Part shown: piece after piece, positions 1 through 7,527 of the stretch
Layout of the letters: the number at the start of each line of letters is the position of its first letter
Position numbering within the stretch: the stretch's first letter is position 1
Assembly (NCBI GenBank): GCA_024274705.1
Contig: JAJSAL010000065.1
Coordinates: 1-63,062 of the forward strand
Source: Spirochaetota bacterium
Lineage (GTDB): Bacteria; Spirochaetota; Spirochaetia; SPDA01; JAJSAL01
Reading direction: 5' to 3'
DNA length: 63,062 nt
The notes under the pieces: model-generated
What the model was told of the DNA's origin: nothing
Database searches by the model: none
What the model saw: only the letters and a program-made list of their open reading frames with translations
Program-made: the position numbers and the translations under genes

Positions 1-116
1 AAAAATAACCGGGCTCCTTATTTCCCCGAACCAGGATGCCCCGCCTTTTTACCCATACATTCTGTGGAGGCAGGATTACGTCAAGCTGCCCCCACGGTTC
101 CTGCTGCTTAGTAATC

Positions 117-145
117 TTGACACCGGTTCGGAAGTTTTATAATAT
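117..145 (+). promoter_or_regulatory. Promoter of the tRNA-Leu gene
   Basis: A perfect -35 box TTGACA (117-122) is followed by TATAAT at 138-143 (15-base spacer) or TAATAT at 140-145 (17-base spacer). The tRNA begins at 161. The match to a sigma-70 promoter is seen directly; its use is inferred. Confidence 0.7.
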
Positions 146-160
146 TCTCCTGCGATTATC

Positions 161-244
161 GCCCGGATGGTGAAATTGGTAGACACGCTAGGTTCAGGGT
201 CTAGTGGCCGTAAGGCCGTGAAGGTTCAAATCCTTTTCCGGGCA
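161..244 (+). tRNA. tRNA-Leu (anticodon CAG)
   Basis: The 5' GCCCGGA (161-167) pairs perfectly with TCCGGGC (237-243), and A244 is the discriminator base. The T arm (220-236) has the loop TTCAAAT, the anticodon loop reads TTCAGGG (anticodon CAG), and a long variable arm marks a class II tRNA, here leucine. CCA is not encoded. The gene ends directly in front of an intrinsic terminator. Its last 18 bases belong to an 81-base segment that recurs at 409-489. Confidence 0.95.
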
Positions 245-307
245 TAAAAAGAGTCGGTTGCTTCCGCGGCCGGCTCTTTTTGTGTCAGTAGAAGAAAAGG
301 ATGTGAA
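227..307 (+). repeat. 81-bp direct repeat, copy 1 (tRNA 3' end plus terminator)
   Basis: This segment runs from the T loop of tRNA-Leu through its terminator and about 25 bases beyond. It recurs at 409-489 with 80 of 81 positions identical; the one difference is A297 versus G479. Copy 1 is part of the intact tRNA gene. Confidence 0.95.
246..281 (+). terminator. Intrinsic terminator after tRNA-Leu
   Basis: AAAAAGAGTCGG pairs with CCGGCTCTTTTT (one G-T pair) around a 12-base loop, and the 3' arm ends in a T5 run. An identical copy lies at 428-463 inside the second repeat. Confidence 0.85.
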
Positions 308-408
308 ACGAGTGAACGCGCCCTAAAGGGCGGAAGAGCCACAGGAGGTGGCTCGCCAGTGAACGAGGCGGGCTGGAACACCGAAGCAGGACGCTGAGGT
401 GTGAAAGC

Positions 409-489
409 CAAATCCTTTTCCGGGCATAAAAAGAGTCGGTTGCTTCCGCGGCCGGCTCTTTTTGTGTCAGTAGAAGAAGAGGATGTGAA
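409..489 (+). repeat. 81-bp direct repeat, copy 2 (orphan tRNA 3' fragment plus terminator)
   Basis: This second copy of the tRNA-Leu 3' end and terminator has no tRNA 5' half in front of it. The 101 bases between the copies (308-408) carry two perfect small hairpins, at 319-332 (6-bp arms) and 336-354 (7-bp arms). A duplicated tRNA 3' end can be the footprint of site-specific integration, but no integrase lies next to it. A local tandem duplication explains it equally well. Confidence 0.9.
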
Positions 490-597
490 GGAACGGAAGT
501 CTGGCAGGATATCCCGGCCCTGTGGGACAATTGTGAAGCTCGGCTTAACGATAGGCGGTATTTCATTATCGAAACATTTTTTCCCAAAATAAACTAT

Positions 598-626
598 TTG
601 CGAATTGGCCTGAGTATGTCTATATT
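598..626 (+). promoter_or_regulatory. Promoter before the 84-residue ORF
   Basis: The -35-like TTGCGA (598-603) and the -10-like TATATT (621-626) are separated by 17 bases. The expected start of transcription, about seven bases after the -10 box, falls on the ATG at 633, so the mRNA may be leaderless. Confidence 0.45.
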
Positions 627-632
627 TATTGT

Positions 633-887
633 ATGACTTCAGCCATGGAAAACTACGAGTTCTTTCAGTGGAGAGGGAAGGCGTATACAGTTCCCCCTGA
701 TGAATTGCTTGTATACGAAATGGTGGAAGACAAATGCTTCTATTTCAGGGGTCAGATAAGCACGTTTTTCCACGAAGCAGTACCTATTTCACGAAAAGAA
801 GCTTTTGAACTCGCCAAAAACAACAAACTGATAGAATGGCTTAAACTGGAAAAGGAAACTCATTTCGAATCAGAAACGGTACTGTAA
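633..887 (+). CDS. Small hypothetical protein, 84 residues
   Basis: I do not recognise this family. The protein is short, acidic and rich in Lys and Glu, with no signal peptide or membrane segment, so it is probably cytosolic. The ATG at 633 coincides with the expected transcription start of the promoter just upstream; a second in-frame ATG at 645 is the alternative start. Neither has a clear Shine-Dalgarno sequence. The gene stands alone between the tRNA region and a convergent radical SAM gene. Support is an intact frame of good length, the promoter, and normal-looking amino-acid composition. Confidence 0.6.
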   Translation: MTSAMENYEFFQWRGKAYTVPPDELLVYEMVEDKCFYFRGQISTFFHEAVPISRKEAFELAKNNKLIEWLKLEKETHFESETVL

Positions 888-918
888 AAACGAACCGCCG
901 TAAAAGCCTGTTTACTGT

Positions 919-2187
919 TTATCCGGTCCTGATTTTCTGACGTTCGAAGTTTGCGATATCGTAAGGTAAGCAGGCGCCCCCGGGAATAGGATCGATGTAC
1001 TCCCTGCGGAACTCAGGATGCTGCATTCGGCAGTAAGTTACCCGTTTCTTATATGCCGGATGGCCGATCATCTTTTTCCAGATATCCTTAAGCTCTTCTT
1101 TCCTTATATTGCCGAAAGAGAGGGGGGTGAAATCACAAGGTGCGACATCTCCATAGGCGGAAACATAGTACTGAATGTTCCCGGCAAGGCATCCGATTCC
1201 AGCCAGGTAACCCCCGATGGAATTCTGCCAGGACTGGGAAGAGAGTGTCGGCACGATGCCGTTCTGGAAAATGTTCTCCGAATACCTGGCAATTTCCTCC
1301 CGCTGTTCCGGGGTAAGCATCTCCCGGGTATCTTTAAGCAGCGCTCCCGTCGGGACACTGTCGAAGAGCATTACATTGTGCAGACCCAGTTCCTTGGCCA
1401 GGTTATAGATGTTCTTGTAGTCCCCCCGTTTTGTACCTGTCCGGGAGGCATAGGAAGAGAGGGACACCAGGACACCCCTGGATTTCATTTTCAACAGCCC
1501 ATCCACTGCTTGTTTGAAAAGACCGGGTGATCCTCTTAAAGAGTCATGTTCCTCCGGGTCGGTACTGTCTAAACTGACGAAGAGAGAATATAATCCGGCT
1601 TCAGCCAGTTTATCCACATTGGTATCGGTGAGGAACTGTCCGCTGGTGAACATGATGGGCATGGCTTTCTTCTGATTCACATGTGCAATCAATGTGAATA
1701 TATCTTTTCGAAGGAGGGGTTCCCCTCCGGTAAAAGCGATAATGGTGACTCCCATGTCCAGGCTGTCATCGATCAGTTTTTTCGCTTCTTCAGTTGTCAA
1801 TTCCGGTACATCCGTCCGGTAGTGGTTAGCTGCACTGCAGTGAACACATCTGCATTGGCATTTGTACGTTACGGCAAAGGTCATGGCAATGGGTGATGGT
1901 CTTCCAAAAAGATGGGTTTTTATCAGACCCTTTAACGCACGGAATTGAGGCCCGGACCCCACAGGGGGAGCAAAGGAATTTGCAACACGCTTTCCCCTAT
2001 ACCGTCCAAGGTTTTTGTACCTGGAATAAAATTTCCCCTGTAGAATAAGCATGGTAAAGAGGCTCAGTTTGTCAAGAAGGGGGTTCAACAAGCCGCTTCC
2101 ACGGATTTCTCCATGAACGCCCCGTTTAAATGACACCAGTTTGAGACTGAATAGCTGCAGAATAATCTTTTCATCTTCCGTTGTCAT
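919..2187 (-). CDS. Radical SAM protein with SPASM-like C-terminus
   Basis: The CX3CX2C motif (CQCRCVHC, about residues 110-117 from the chosen start) binds the [4Fe-4S] cluster that cleaves S-adenosylmethionine. It is followed by the GGEP-type sequence FTGGEPLL. The C-terminal third has the Cys pattern and the 'G-D-V-A-P-C ... GNI' phrase of SPASM/Twitch domains, which hold auxiliary clusters in peptide-modifying and cofactor-maturing enzymes. The frame extends to a TTG at 2217, but a TATAAT box on the same strand (2209-2204) lies inside that extension, so the ATG at 2187 is preferred. The N-terminal ~95 residues before the radical SAM core are unassigned. No precursor peptide gene is visible nearby, so the substrate is unknown. 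Confidence 0.85.
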   Translation of the reverse strand: MTTEDEKIILQLFSLKLVSFKRGVHGEIRGSGLLNPLLDKLSLFTMLILQGKFYSRYKNLGRYRGKRVANSFAPPVGSGPQFRALKGLIKTHLFGRPSPIAMTFAVTYKCQCRCVHCSAANHYRTDVPELTTEEAKKLIDDSLDMGVTIIAFTGGEPLLRKDIFTLIAHVNQKKAMPIMFTSGQFLTDTNVDKLAEAGLYSLFVSLDSTDPEEHDSLRGSPGLFKQAVDGLLKMKSRGVLVSLSSYASRTGTKRGDYKNIYNLAKELGLHNVMLFDSVPTGALLKDTREMLTPEQREEIARYSENIFQNGIVPTLSSQSWQNSIGGYLAGIGCLAGNIQYYVSAYGDVAPCDFTPLSFGNIRKEELKDIWKKMIGHPAYKKRVTYCRMQHPEFRREYIDPIPGGACLPYDIANFERQKIRTG

Positions 2188-2203
2188 TCCAAAAACCCGG
2201 GGT

Positions 2204-2209
2204 ATTATA
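2204..2209 (-). promoter_or_regulatory. -10 box of the radical SAM gene
   Basis: TATAAT on the minus strand lies 17 bases in front of the ATG at 2187. The matching -35 region is weak (TCGATT at a 17-base spacing). The transcript leader would be only about ten bases. Confidence 0.4.
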
Positions 2210-2262
2210 CCATACAATCAAATCCGAATCGAGTTAATTGAACGCTTTAAGGAAATATTCAG

Positions 2263-2877
2263 TTATTTTGGAGGTGCTTCAATATATTTTTTCACCGAAA
2301 GGAGGGAACGCCGGACCCCTCCTTTCCGAAACAGCTGCTGCAGCACCTCGGGTACTGTTGAAAGAAGCACGCTGCTTCCGTACCGGCCCAGGGTTCTGTC
2401 AGGGCCGTAGGTATACAGCCTCCAGTATCCTTCCATGTGAGATACTGCATCGCTGGCTTTTGAAGGATCCAGACGCCACAGCAGAGTGTACTTCCGGGGG
2501 TCGAAGTCGATAACAATATCATATTCAGCCCGAAAAGAGAGGAAGCGGATGACATGTGTTTCAAAAGATTGACCTGCGGTCCTGTCTCTTACCCGGACTT
2601 CTTTGAGTTCCTTAATATACTTCCACTGATCCTCGGTCACCGAGATGATATTCCAGGTGGTGTCACGGTCTGTTTCAAAAATGACTGCGGCTTCAATACT
2701 ATCGGGCTTCGAAAACAGCAGAATCCCCTTTTTCTCCAGTATGGTTCTATCTCTTTCGGATAATCCGTCCAGCCCATCAGGACCGCTCCCTTCTGGACCT
2801 CCGAAGACAGCAGAACTGATCGAGAAAAAGAGAATGAGGAGAATAGACACGATGGAAGTTGAAACACCCGGCTGCAT
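2263..2877 (-). CDS. Exported SRPBCC/START-like protein
   Basis: An N-terminal hydrophobic segment (about residues 5-25, ending near SSAVFGG) looks like a signal peptide, placing the protein in the periplasm or envelope. The rest, about 170 residues, has the sequence rhythm of the SRPBCC (START/polyketide cyclase) fold: an 'AAVIFETDRDTTWNII' opening, a central 'VRVRDRTAGQSFETHV' strand and a closing 'STVPEVLQQLF' helix. Such proteins bind hydrophobic ligands or lipids. The start overlaps the stop of the upstream HD-GYP gene by one base (TGATG), so the two are translationally coupled. The fold assignment is by pattern only. Confidence 0.65.
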   Translation of the reverse strand: MQPGVSTSIVSILLILFFSISSAVFGGPEGSGPDGLDGLSERDRTILEKKGILLFSKPDSIEAAVIFETDRDTTWNIISVTEDQWKYIKELKEVRVRDRTAGQSFETHVIRFLSFRAEYDIVIDFDPRKYTLLWRLDPSKASDAVSHMEGYWRLYTYGPDRTLGRYGSSVLLSTVPEVLQQLFRKGGVRRSLLSVKKYIEAPPK

Positions 2878-4373
2878 CAGTTCTCTTCAAGCCCGTCGAC
2901 ATGCCGCGGCTCCGACCGGTACTGTTCCGCTACATCACGAAAATCCATCTGCCGGGTAAAAAAAGCATCTGCCACATCAGGATCGAAATGAGTTCCTCTT
3001 GAACTGTTAATGATCTCTGTTGTTTTTTCGTGGGTAAAGGCTTTTTTATATACCCTTTCCGATATCAATGCGTCGTACACATCCGCCAGCGCCATAAGCC
3101 TTCCGGACAGGGGGATATCCCTCCCTGCCAGTCCCTGGGAATAACCGGATCCGTCCCATTTTTCATGATGGGACAGGGTTATCTCCCGGGCAATCCGGAG
3201 GAAGGAGCTGGTGCCCAGTTTTTCCCCGGAGATCCTTAAGGACTCGTAGCCGAGTATGGTGTGGGTTTTCATCACCACCCACTCATCCTCATCTAAGGGT
3301 CCCGGTTTGAGGAGGATCGAATCAGGAATTCCTACTTTTCCGATATCATGGAGTGGAGCAGACTTGAACAGGAGATTGATCATCTCTTCGTCCAGGGATA
3401 GATGCTCTGCCAGAATCTTCACGTAATGCTGTGTCCTGATGATATGCTCACCGGTTTCATTGTCCCTGGTTTCCGCAAGAGATGCGAGGCTCATGATCGT
3501 AACGTCCTGGGTGATCTGTACTTCCTCGGTACGATGTTTGAGGCTGGTGATCATGTTGTTGGTAAATCCTGCTATCATACCCAGTTCGTCCCTGGTAGTA
3601 ACAGGGACCTGGATGTCCATCCGCCCCCTTCCGACACCCTGGAGAACACTCCCGATCTGCAGAAGCGGCTGGATGATTATCCGCCTCATGAACAGGATGA
3701 TAATAAGGCCTGTAACGATTCCCGCCAGGATAAGAATAACCGAAAGGATCAACCGTACCCGGTCAATCTGATCATAGACGAAGTTTGTGGAGATCTTTGT
3801 ATACGCAATCCCTCTCAGGAACCGTTCCGTTCCATGACAACTCCGGCATTCAGGTGTGTTGATCAGAGGGTAATAGTATTCCAGGGTACGCATTATTTTA
3901 TTTTCCACTTTTACCGGTGTGTTGGTATCGATAACCTCCTGAAAATAGTTGTTGTACAGAGTTTTTTCCGGATGTCTTTCGGTTTTTTCGAACTGGTATT
4001 TTTTCTGATAACTGTTCACGAAATCGATAGTTTCGTAATTAGTAAAAGCGGTGACACTACTGGTTCGGTAGATTTCCAGGTTCTCGATACCCTGCACATT
4101 TTCCAGATTCTCCATGGTACGGACAGCAATTCCGGCTTCACCGTTCAGCATGATTGCCCGTATGGTCTGGTTCAGTGTTTCTGAATTCATATTCAGGGTC
4201 CTGTCCGCAGCAGATAAAAGACTGTTTTTCTGGGTTGTAACAGCGAAAAACAGTACAGCCATGGTGGTGAGTATAAGGGAGACAAGGATCAGGGCAACGA
4301 TTTTTACCTGTATGGAGACATGCACAGCGCCGGATTCACCTGCAGGAATGTCCTGACTACTACGTTTTCTCAT
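2877..4373 (-). CDS. Membrane HD-GYP receptor with periplasmic haem-c sensor domain
   Basis: Order of parts: TM1 (about 23-45), a periplasmic domain of the Tll0287/DUF3365 type (46-206) with a CXXCH haem-c motif (CRSCH, 176-180), TM2 (207-229), HAMP (about 230-282) and an HD-GYP domain. HD-GYP domains hydrolyse cyclic di-GMP. The catalytic HD pair (H342, D343) and the paired histidines near 402-403 are present, but the signature tripeptide reads GYS instead of GYP. A covalent haem would make this a sensor of redox state or a diatomic gas. A good promoter (TTGACG, 17 bases, TAGTAT) precedes it. The SRPBCC-like gene follows with a one-base overlap. Confidence 0.88.
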   Translation of the reverse strand: MRKRSSQDIPAGESGAVHVSIQVKIVALILVSLILTTMAVLFFAVTTQKNSLLSAADRTLNMNSETLNQTIRAIMLNGEAGIAVRTMENLENVQGIENLEIYRTSSVTAFTNYETIDFVNSYQKKYQFEKTERHPEKTLYNNYFQEVIDTNTPVKVENKIMRTLEYYYPLINTPECRSCHGTERFLRGIAYTKISTNFVYDQIDRVRLILSVILILAGIVTGLIIILFMRRIIIQPLLQIGSVLQGVGRGRMDIQVPVTTRDELGMIAGFTNNMITSLKHRTEEVQITQDVTIMSLASLAETRDNETGEHIIRTQHYVKILAEHLSLDEEMINLLFKSAPLHDIGKVGIPDSILLKPGPLDEDEWVVMKTHTILGYESLRISGEKLGTSSFLRIAREITLSHHEKWDGSGYSQGLAGRDIPLSGRLMALADVYDALISERVYKKAFTHEKTTEIINSSRGTHFDPDVADAFFTRQMDFRDVAEQYRSEPRHVDGLEEN

Positions 4374-4384
4374 TATTCCTGTTC

Positions 4385-4413
4385 ATACTAAGTTGGAAAG
4401 GGTATCTCGTCAA
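4385..4413 (-). promoter_or_regulatory. Promoter of the haem-c HD-GYP operon
   Basis: On the minus strand TTGACG (4413-4408) and TAGTAT (4390-4385) are separated by 17 bases. An AGGAAT ribosome site follows just before the ATG at 4373. Confidence 0.6.
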
Positions 4414-4507
4414 CGTTATATTGAGCAGGATGGAAGTAGTGACCTCTGATCAGGATTACCGACAATTTCCAAAGAGAAAGAGGAATTTCGCCTGGACTGG
4501 GTACGAA

Positions 4508-5401
4508 TTATAACCGGACCCTGGACGGTCTGCTCACGGAAAGGGTTACCGCACCCAGGATCATGCCGCCTCCTGCCAGCTGAAGAGGGCTGAGGGTTTC
4601 ACCCAAAATGATCAAGCCCGCAACCACTGTCACCACAGGGATAACATTGATAAACAAGATGTTTATCGTTACCCCCAGTTCCTTAAGGGAAAAGATATAG
4701 AAAAAACACCCCAGGGCGGAACTTGCAAGGCCGAGGAATACGATGTGGAACACAATACTCACAGGAATCGGCTGCCAGAACCGGAATTCGAACAGAGAGA
4801 GGGGAACCAGCAGGAGAGTACCCCAAAAGGTCTGATAACAGGTAATTGCAAGGTTGGAGTACCCCTTATGGAGGGGGCGGGTAAGAAAATTGTACACCAC
4901 CCAGGCAAGAACAGCACCGCACATGAAAAGATATCCGGAAGTTTTGGCGCCGGCGCCGGCCGCCGGGGAGACTTTTGCTCCTGCTACGAGTATAACTCCG
5001 CCGAAGGAGAGTATTACACTGACAACCTGTATGACCGAGAGTTTCTTCCTGAACAACAGGCTTCCAGCCAGGAGGCCGACTACAGGGATGATACCGATAA
5101 TAATCGATGCTTCAGATGCGGTTATCAGCTTCACGCCGTTGTTCTCGAAAAAAAAGTATGCCGTAATCCCAGCCGCGCCTCCGAGAAGGGTCCTGGGGAT
5201 ATCCTTCCGTTTCATCCTGGCCCCGGGTTCCTTTATACGGAGCCAAGCAAACAGTACCAGGGAAGCGAGGAGGAACCTCAGCAGGGCCAGAGTCATCGGC
5301 GGTAGCACCTGAACCGATATCTTAATACTGATAAAGGAGAGTCCCCAGATTACAACGGTAATCGATATGCACATCAGCGGGAGTACTTTTTTATTCGACA
5401 T
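4508..5401 (-). CDS. EamA/DMT-family metabolite transporter
   Basis: The 297 residues form about ten hydrophobic helices in two repeated halves, the layout of the drug/metabolite transporter superfamily (EamA, RhaT type). The typical 'WGLSFISIKI' opening of helix 1 and the basic C-terminus are visible. These inner-membrane carriers usually export amino acids, nucleobases or other small metabolites; the substrate cannot be told from sequence alone. A TATAAT sequence lies upstream on the same strand. The gene is monocistronic, between convergent and divergent neighbours. Confidence 0.88.
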   Translation of the reverse strand: MSNKKVLPLMCISITVVIWGLSFISIKISVQVLPPMTLALLRFLLASLVLFAWLRIKEPGARMKRKDIPRTLLGGAAGITAYFFFENNGVKLITASEASIIIGIIPVVGLLAGSLLFRKKLSVIQVVSVILSFGGVILVAGAKVSPAAGAGAKTSGYLFMCGAVLAWVVYNFLTRPLHKGYSNLAITCYQTFWGTLLLVPLSLFEFRFWQPIPVSIVFHIVFLGLASSALGCFFYIFSLKELGVTINILFINVIPVVTVVAGLIILGETLSPLQLAGGGMILGAVTLSVSRPSRVRL

Positions 5402-5543
5402 ATTCCCTCTGTACGACCAATTATATCAACTTAATGCTGCGGCTGATCCAGTTCATGGTCCAGCGTGAAAAACTCCCTGATACCCTTCGGTCACCTATCA
5501 ACCTCTTGCACAATGGAAGTAATATGAACACAATATACAACGT

Positions 5544-6470
5544 ATGCATATCAACGTGTCTACCCGTTTACGCTCCCACTGTATCCGGGCACTGACGGAG
5601 TCCATGGAACCCCGGGTAATGACCCACATGATCCGGGAAATATTCCCCGGGTACGATATCCATGCACGTACAGGATTTCCGGAAAGCCTTTCTATTCCCA
5701 ATAAGGAAGTGGCCGGGCAGATCGTGGTTGACGTTATCGATGCAGAGCGGTTTCCCACTTTTGTAGCACTCCTTATCCGTGCACACGAAGAAGGATTCAT
5801 GGGGCGAAAATATCCCATATCATATTTGAGGGAAATCATAAAAGGCACATTTGAACTTGGGTTTATCTACGATTCCGTGAACAGGTTTTTTGTGGAGGAC
5901 CCGAAAGTACGGCATACACGGAACTGGGGGGTCCTGCAGGAAGGCATGGAATATACCCTGGCATTTATTGCCGTGGATATCGTGGGAAACACGAAACTGG
6001 TTCGGAAATATAGCGACAAGGACATTCAGAAAACATACCAGGACATCAGGGAGATTGTTCAGGATTCGGTAATCCGGAGGAACGGACGCATATGGAACTG
6101 GGAAGGTGACGGAGGTCTGGCGGCATTCTTTTTCGGAAACAAACATATGAGTGCCGCAGTCAGTGCGATTGAAATTATCCACGAACTGTTCATCTATAAC
6201 CGGACCAGATGCATACTATCAGAACCGGTCTTTCTGCGGATCGGTGTACATGCCGGTTCCTGTGAATATACGGACAACCTGGAAGATCTTAAAAAGATAC
6301 AGACAGTTAAAGAAACGGCAGACCTGGAGCAGCGGTCGGCGGCAAACGCCATCACCATCAGCATCGTCATTAAAGTGATGCTTGAGGATATTATTGCCCG
6401 GGAATTCAATGTGACAGGTAAAGGGAAAAACGGTCCGTTTTCATACAAACTGGAGTTCCAGCGGTTATGA
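5544..6470 (+). CDS. Class III nucleotidyl (adenylate/guanylate) cyclase-like protein
   Basis: The C-terminal half (about 135-308) is a cyclase homology domain. The first metal-binding Asp lies in 'FIAVDIVGNTKLV' (D145), the second in 'NWEGDGG' (D189), and the 'RIGVHAG' strand follows. Both metal ligands are present, so cyclic-nucleotide synthesis is plausible. The N-terminal ~130 residues are soluble, helix-rich and not recognised by me; they may be a sensory or adaptor domain. There is no membrane segment. The stop overlaps the start of the next gene (ATGA), a second, degenerate copy of the same catalytic domain. No strong Shine-Dalgarno precedes the ATG. Confidence 0.8.
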   Translation: MHINVSTRLRSHCIRALTESMEPRVMTHMIREIFPGYDIHARTGFPESLSIPNKEVAGQIVVDVIDAERFPTFVALLIRAHEEGFMGRKYPISYLREIIKGTFELGFIYDSVNRFFVEDPKVRHTRNWGVLQEGMEYTLAFIAVDIVGNTKLVRKYSDKDIQKTYQDIREIVQDSVIRRNGRIWNWEGDGGLAAFFFGNKHMSAAVSAIEIIHELFIYNRTRCILSEPVFLRIGVHAGSCEYTDNLEDLKKIQTVKETADLEQRSAANAITISIVIKVMLEDIIAREFNVTGKGKNGPFSYKLEFQRL

Positions 6471-7462
6471 ATGTATTCATTTTCACTTTAAAACCATCGA
6501 TAAGAAAGCATTTTTCCTCCCTGGAGAAGGCCCGCACGGTTTCGTGTACATTCAAAGGTCCTGAAGAGCTGCAGAGTTTCCTGAAAGAACCTCCCTCTCC
6601 ATGCGTACTTTATATCGATATCACTACTGTTCCGGATTCCCTGTGGCGAAAGGCCTTGAATGCAGCTCATAACACACCAGGGTTACGTATCGGGATTGTC
6701 GATCCTGCCGGATCTATAGAAGATATAGGAAGTCTCTTTCACCGCGGTGCAGTAGATTATCTGAAGAAACCTCTGTTACAGGCGGGCATTACTTCCAGGC
6801 GGATAAAAGATGTGCTCACCTTCAGTCCTGTAGATGACGCTGCACAGAATAACACCACGGGAGTGATGAACAAGGAATGGAAAATCGCTCCCGGAGGGTG
6901 GAAGGAGATAACAAGCGGGCAGGAGTACACTTTCAGTCTCCTTTACATCGAACTGGATATGGTTGAGGAATGGAAAAAAAAGTCCGGGAAATCCCACATC
7001 GACGCGATACAGAAAACATTTCATGATCATACGGAAAACGTTTTTTCACCTCTGGGAGGAAAAATATGGATGTGGATGGACCACTCGGGTCTCGTCCTCT
7101 TTCCTTTTGACGGAACATCCTGTGCCCCTCTGATCGCCTGCCTGCGGCTGGTTCTGAATAGAACGATCAGCAGCATTGAAATCTACCAGTACAACACCCT
7201 TATCACATATACCATGGCACTTCACATAGGCAACACCGAATTCAAGGGCAGAGGAAAGACCGGCGGAATCATCTCGGATACCATCAATTTTGTCTTCCAC
7301 ATGGGAAAACAGTTCGCAGAACCCGGGCATCTATACGTTACAGACACCATCGTCCCCTTTATTCATGAAGGTCTCAAAGATACGTTTGTCAGAGCAGGTA
7401 CGTTCGAAGGGAAAGAGATCTTCGCCCTGCGGCTTCCGGAAAGGTGTTCAGGATCTTTTTAA
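6467..7462 (+). CDS. Receiver-like domain plus degenerate cyclase domain
   Basis: Residues 1 to about 118 resemble a response-regulator receiver fold: D51 lies in a 'VLYIDIT' strand and K101 in 'DYLKKPLL'. The rest (about 140-331) is cyclase-like. 'LLYIELDMVEEW' matches the first metal-Asp strand (D164). 'IWMWMDHSG' stands where the upstream protein has 'IWNWEGDGG', so the second metal Asp is replaced by His. Catalytic activity is therefore doubtful. It is translationally coupled to the intact cyclase, which suggests a regulatory or heterodimer partner. Confidence 0.7.
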   Translation: MNVFIFTLKPSIRKHFSSLEKARTVSCTFKGPEELQSFLKEPPSPCVLYIDITTVPDSLWRKALNAAHNTPGLRIGIVDPAGSIEDIGSLFHRGAVDYLKKPLLQAGITSRRIKDVLTFSPVDDAAQNNTTGVMNKEWKIAPGGWKEITSGQEYTFSLLYIELDMVEEWKKKSGKSHIDAIQKTFHDHTENVFSPLGGKIWMWMDHSGLVLFPFDGTSCAPLIACLRLVLNRTISSIEIYQYNTLITYTMALHIGNTEFKGRGKTGGIISDTINFVFHMGKQFAEPGHLYVTDTIVPFIHEGLKDTFVRAGTFEGKEIFALRLPERCSGSF

Positions 7463-7527
7463 AGAGTATTTAAGAAGAAGCTTGCTCTGTGGGCTTTTTC
7501 GCAATAGAGTATGTATCAGGAAACATA

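Noticed and set aside
2238-2513. Many plus-strand open frames opposite minus-strand genes (here and in similar places)
   Set aside because: They are antisense shadows of well supported genes, lack ribosome sites and have atypical composition.
7455-7479. A further copy of the TTTAAGGC operator before the ROK gene
   Set aside because: TTTTTAAAGAGTATTTAAG there is only AT-rich similarity, without the conserved TTAATTAG part.
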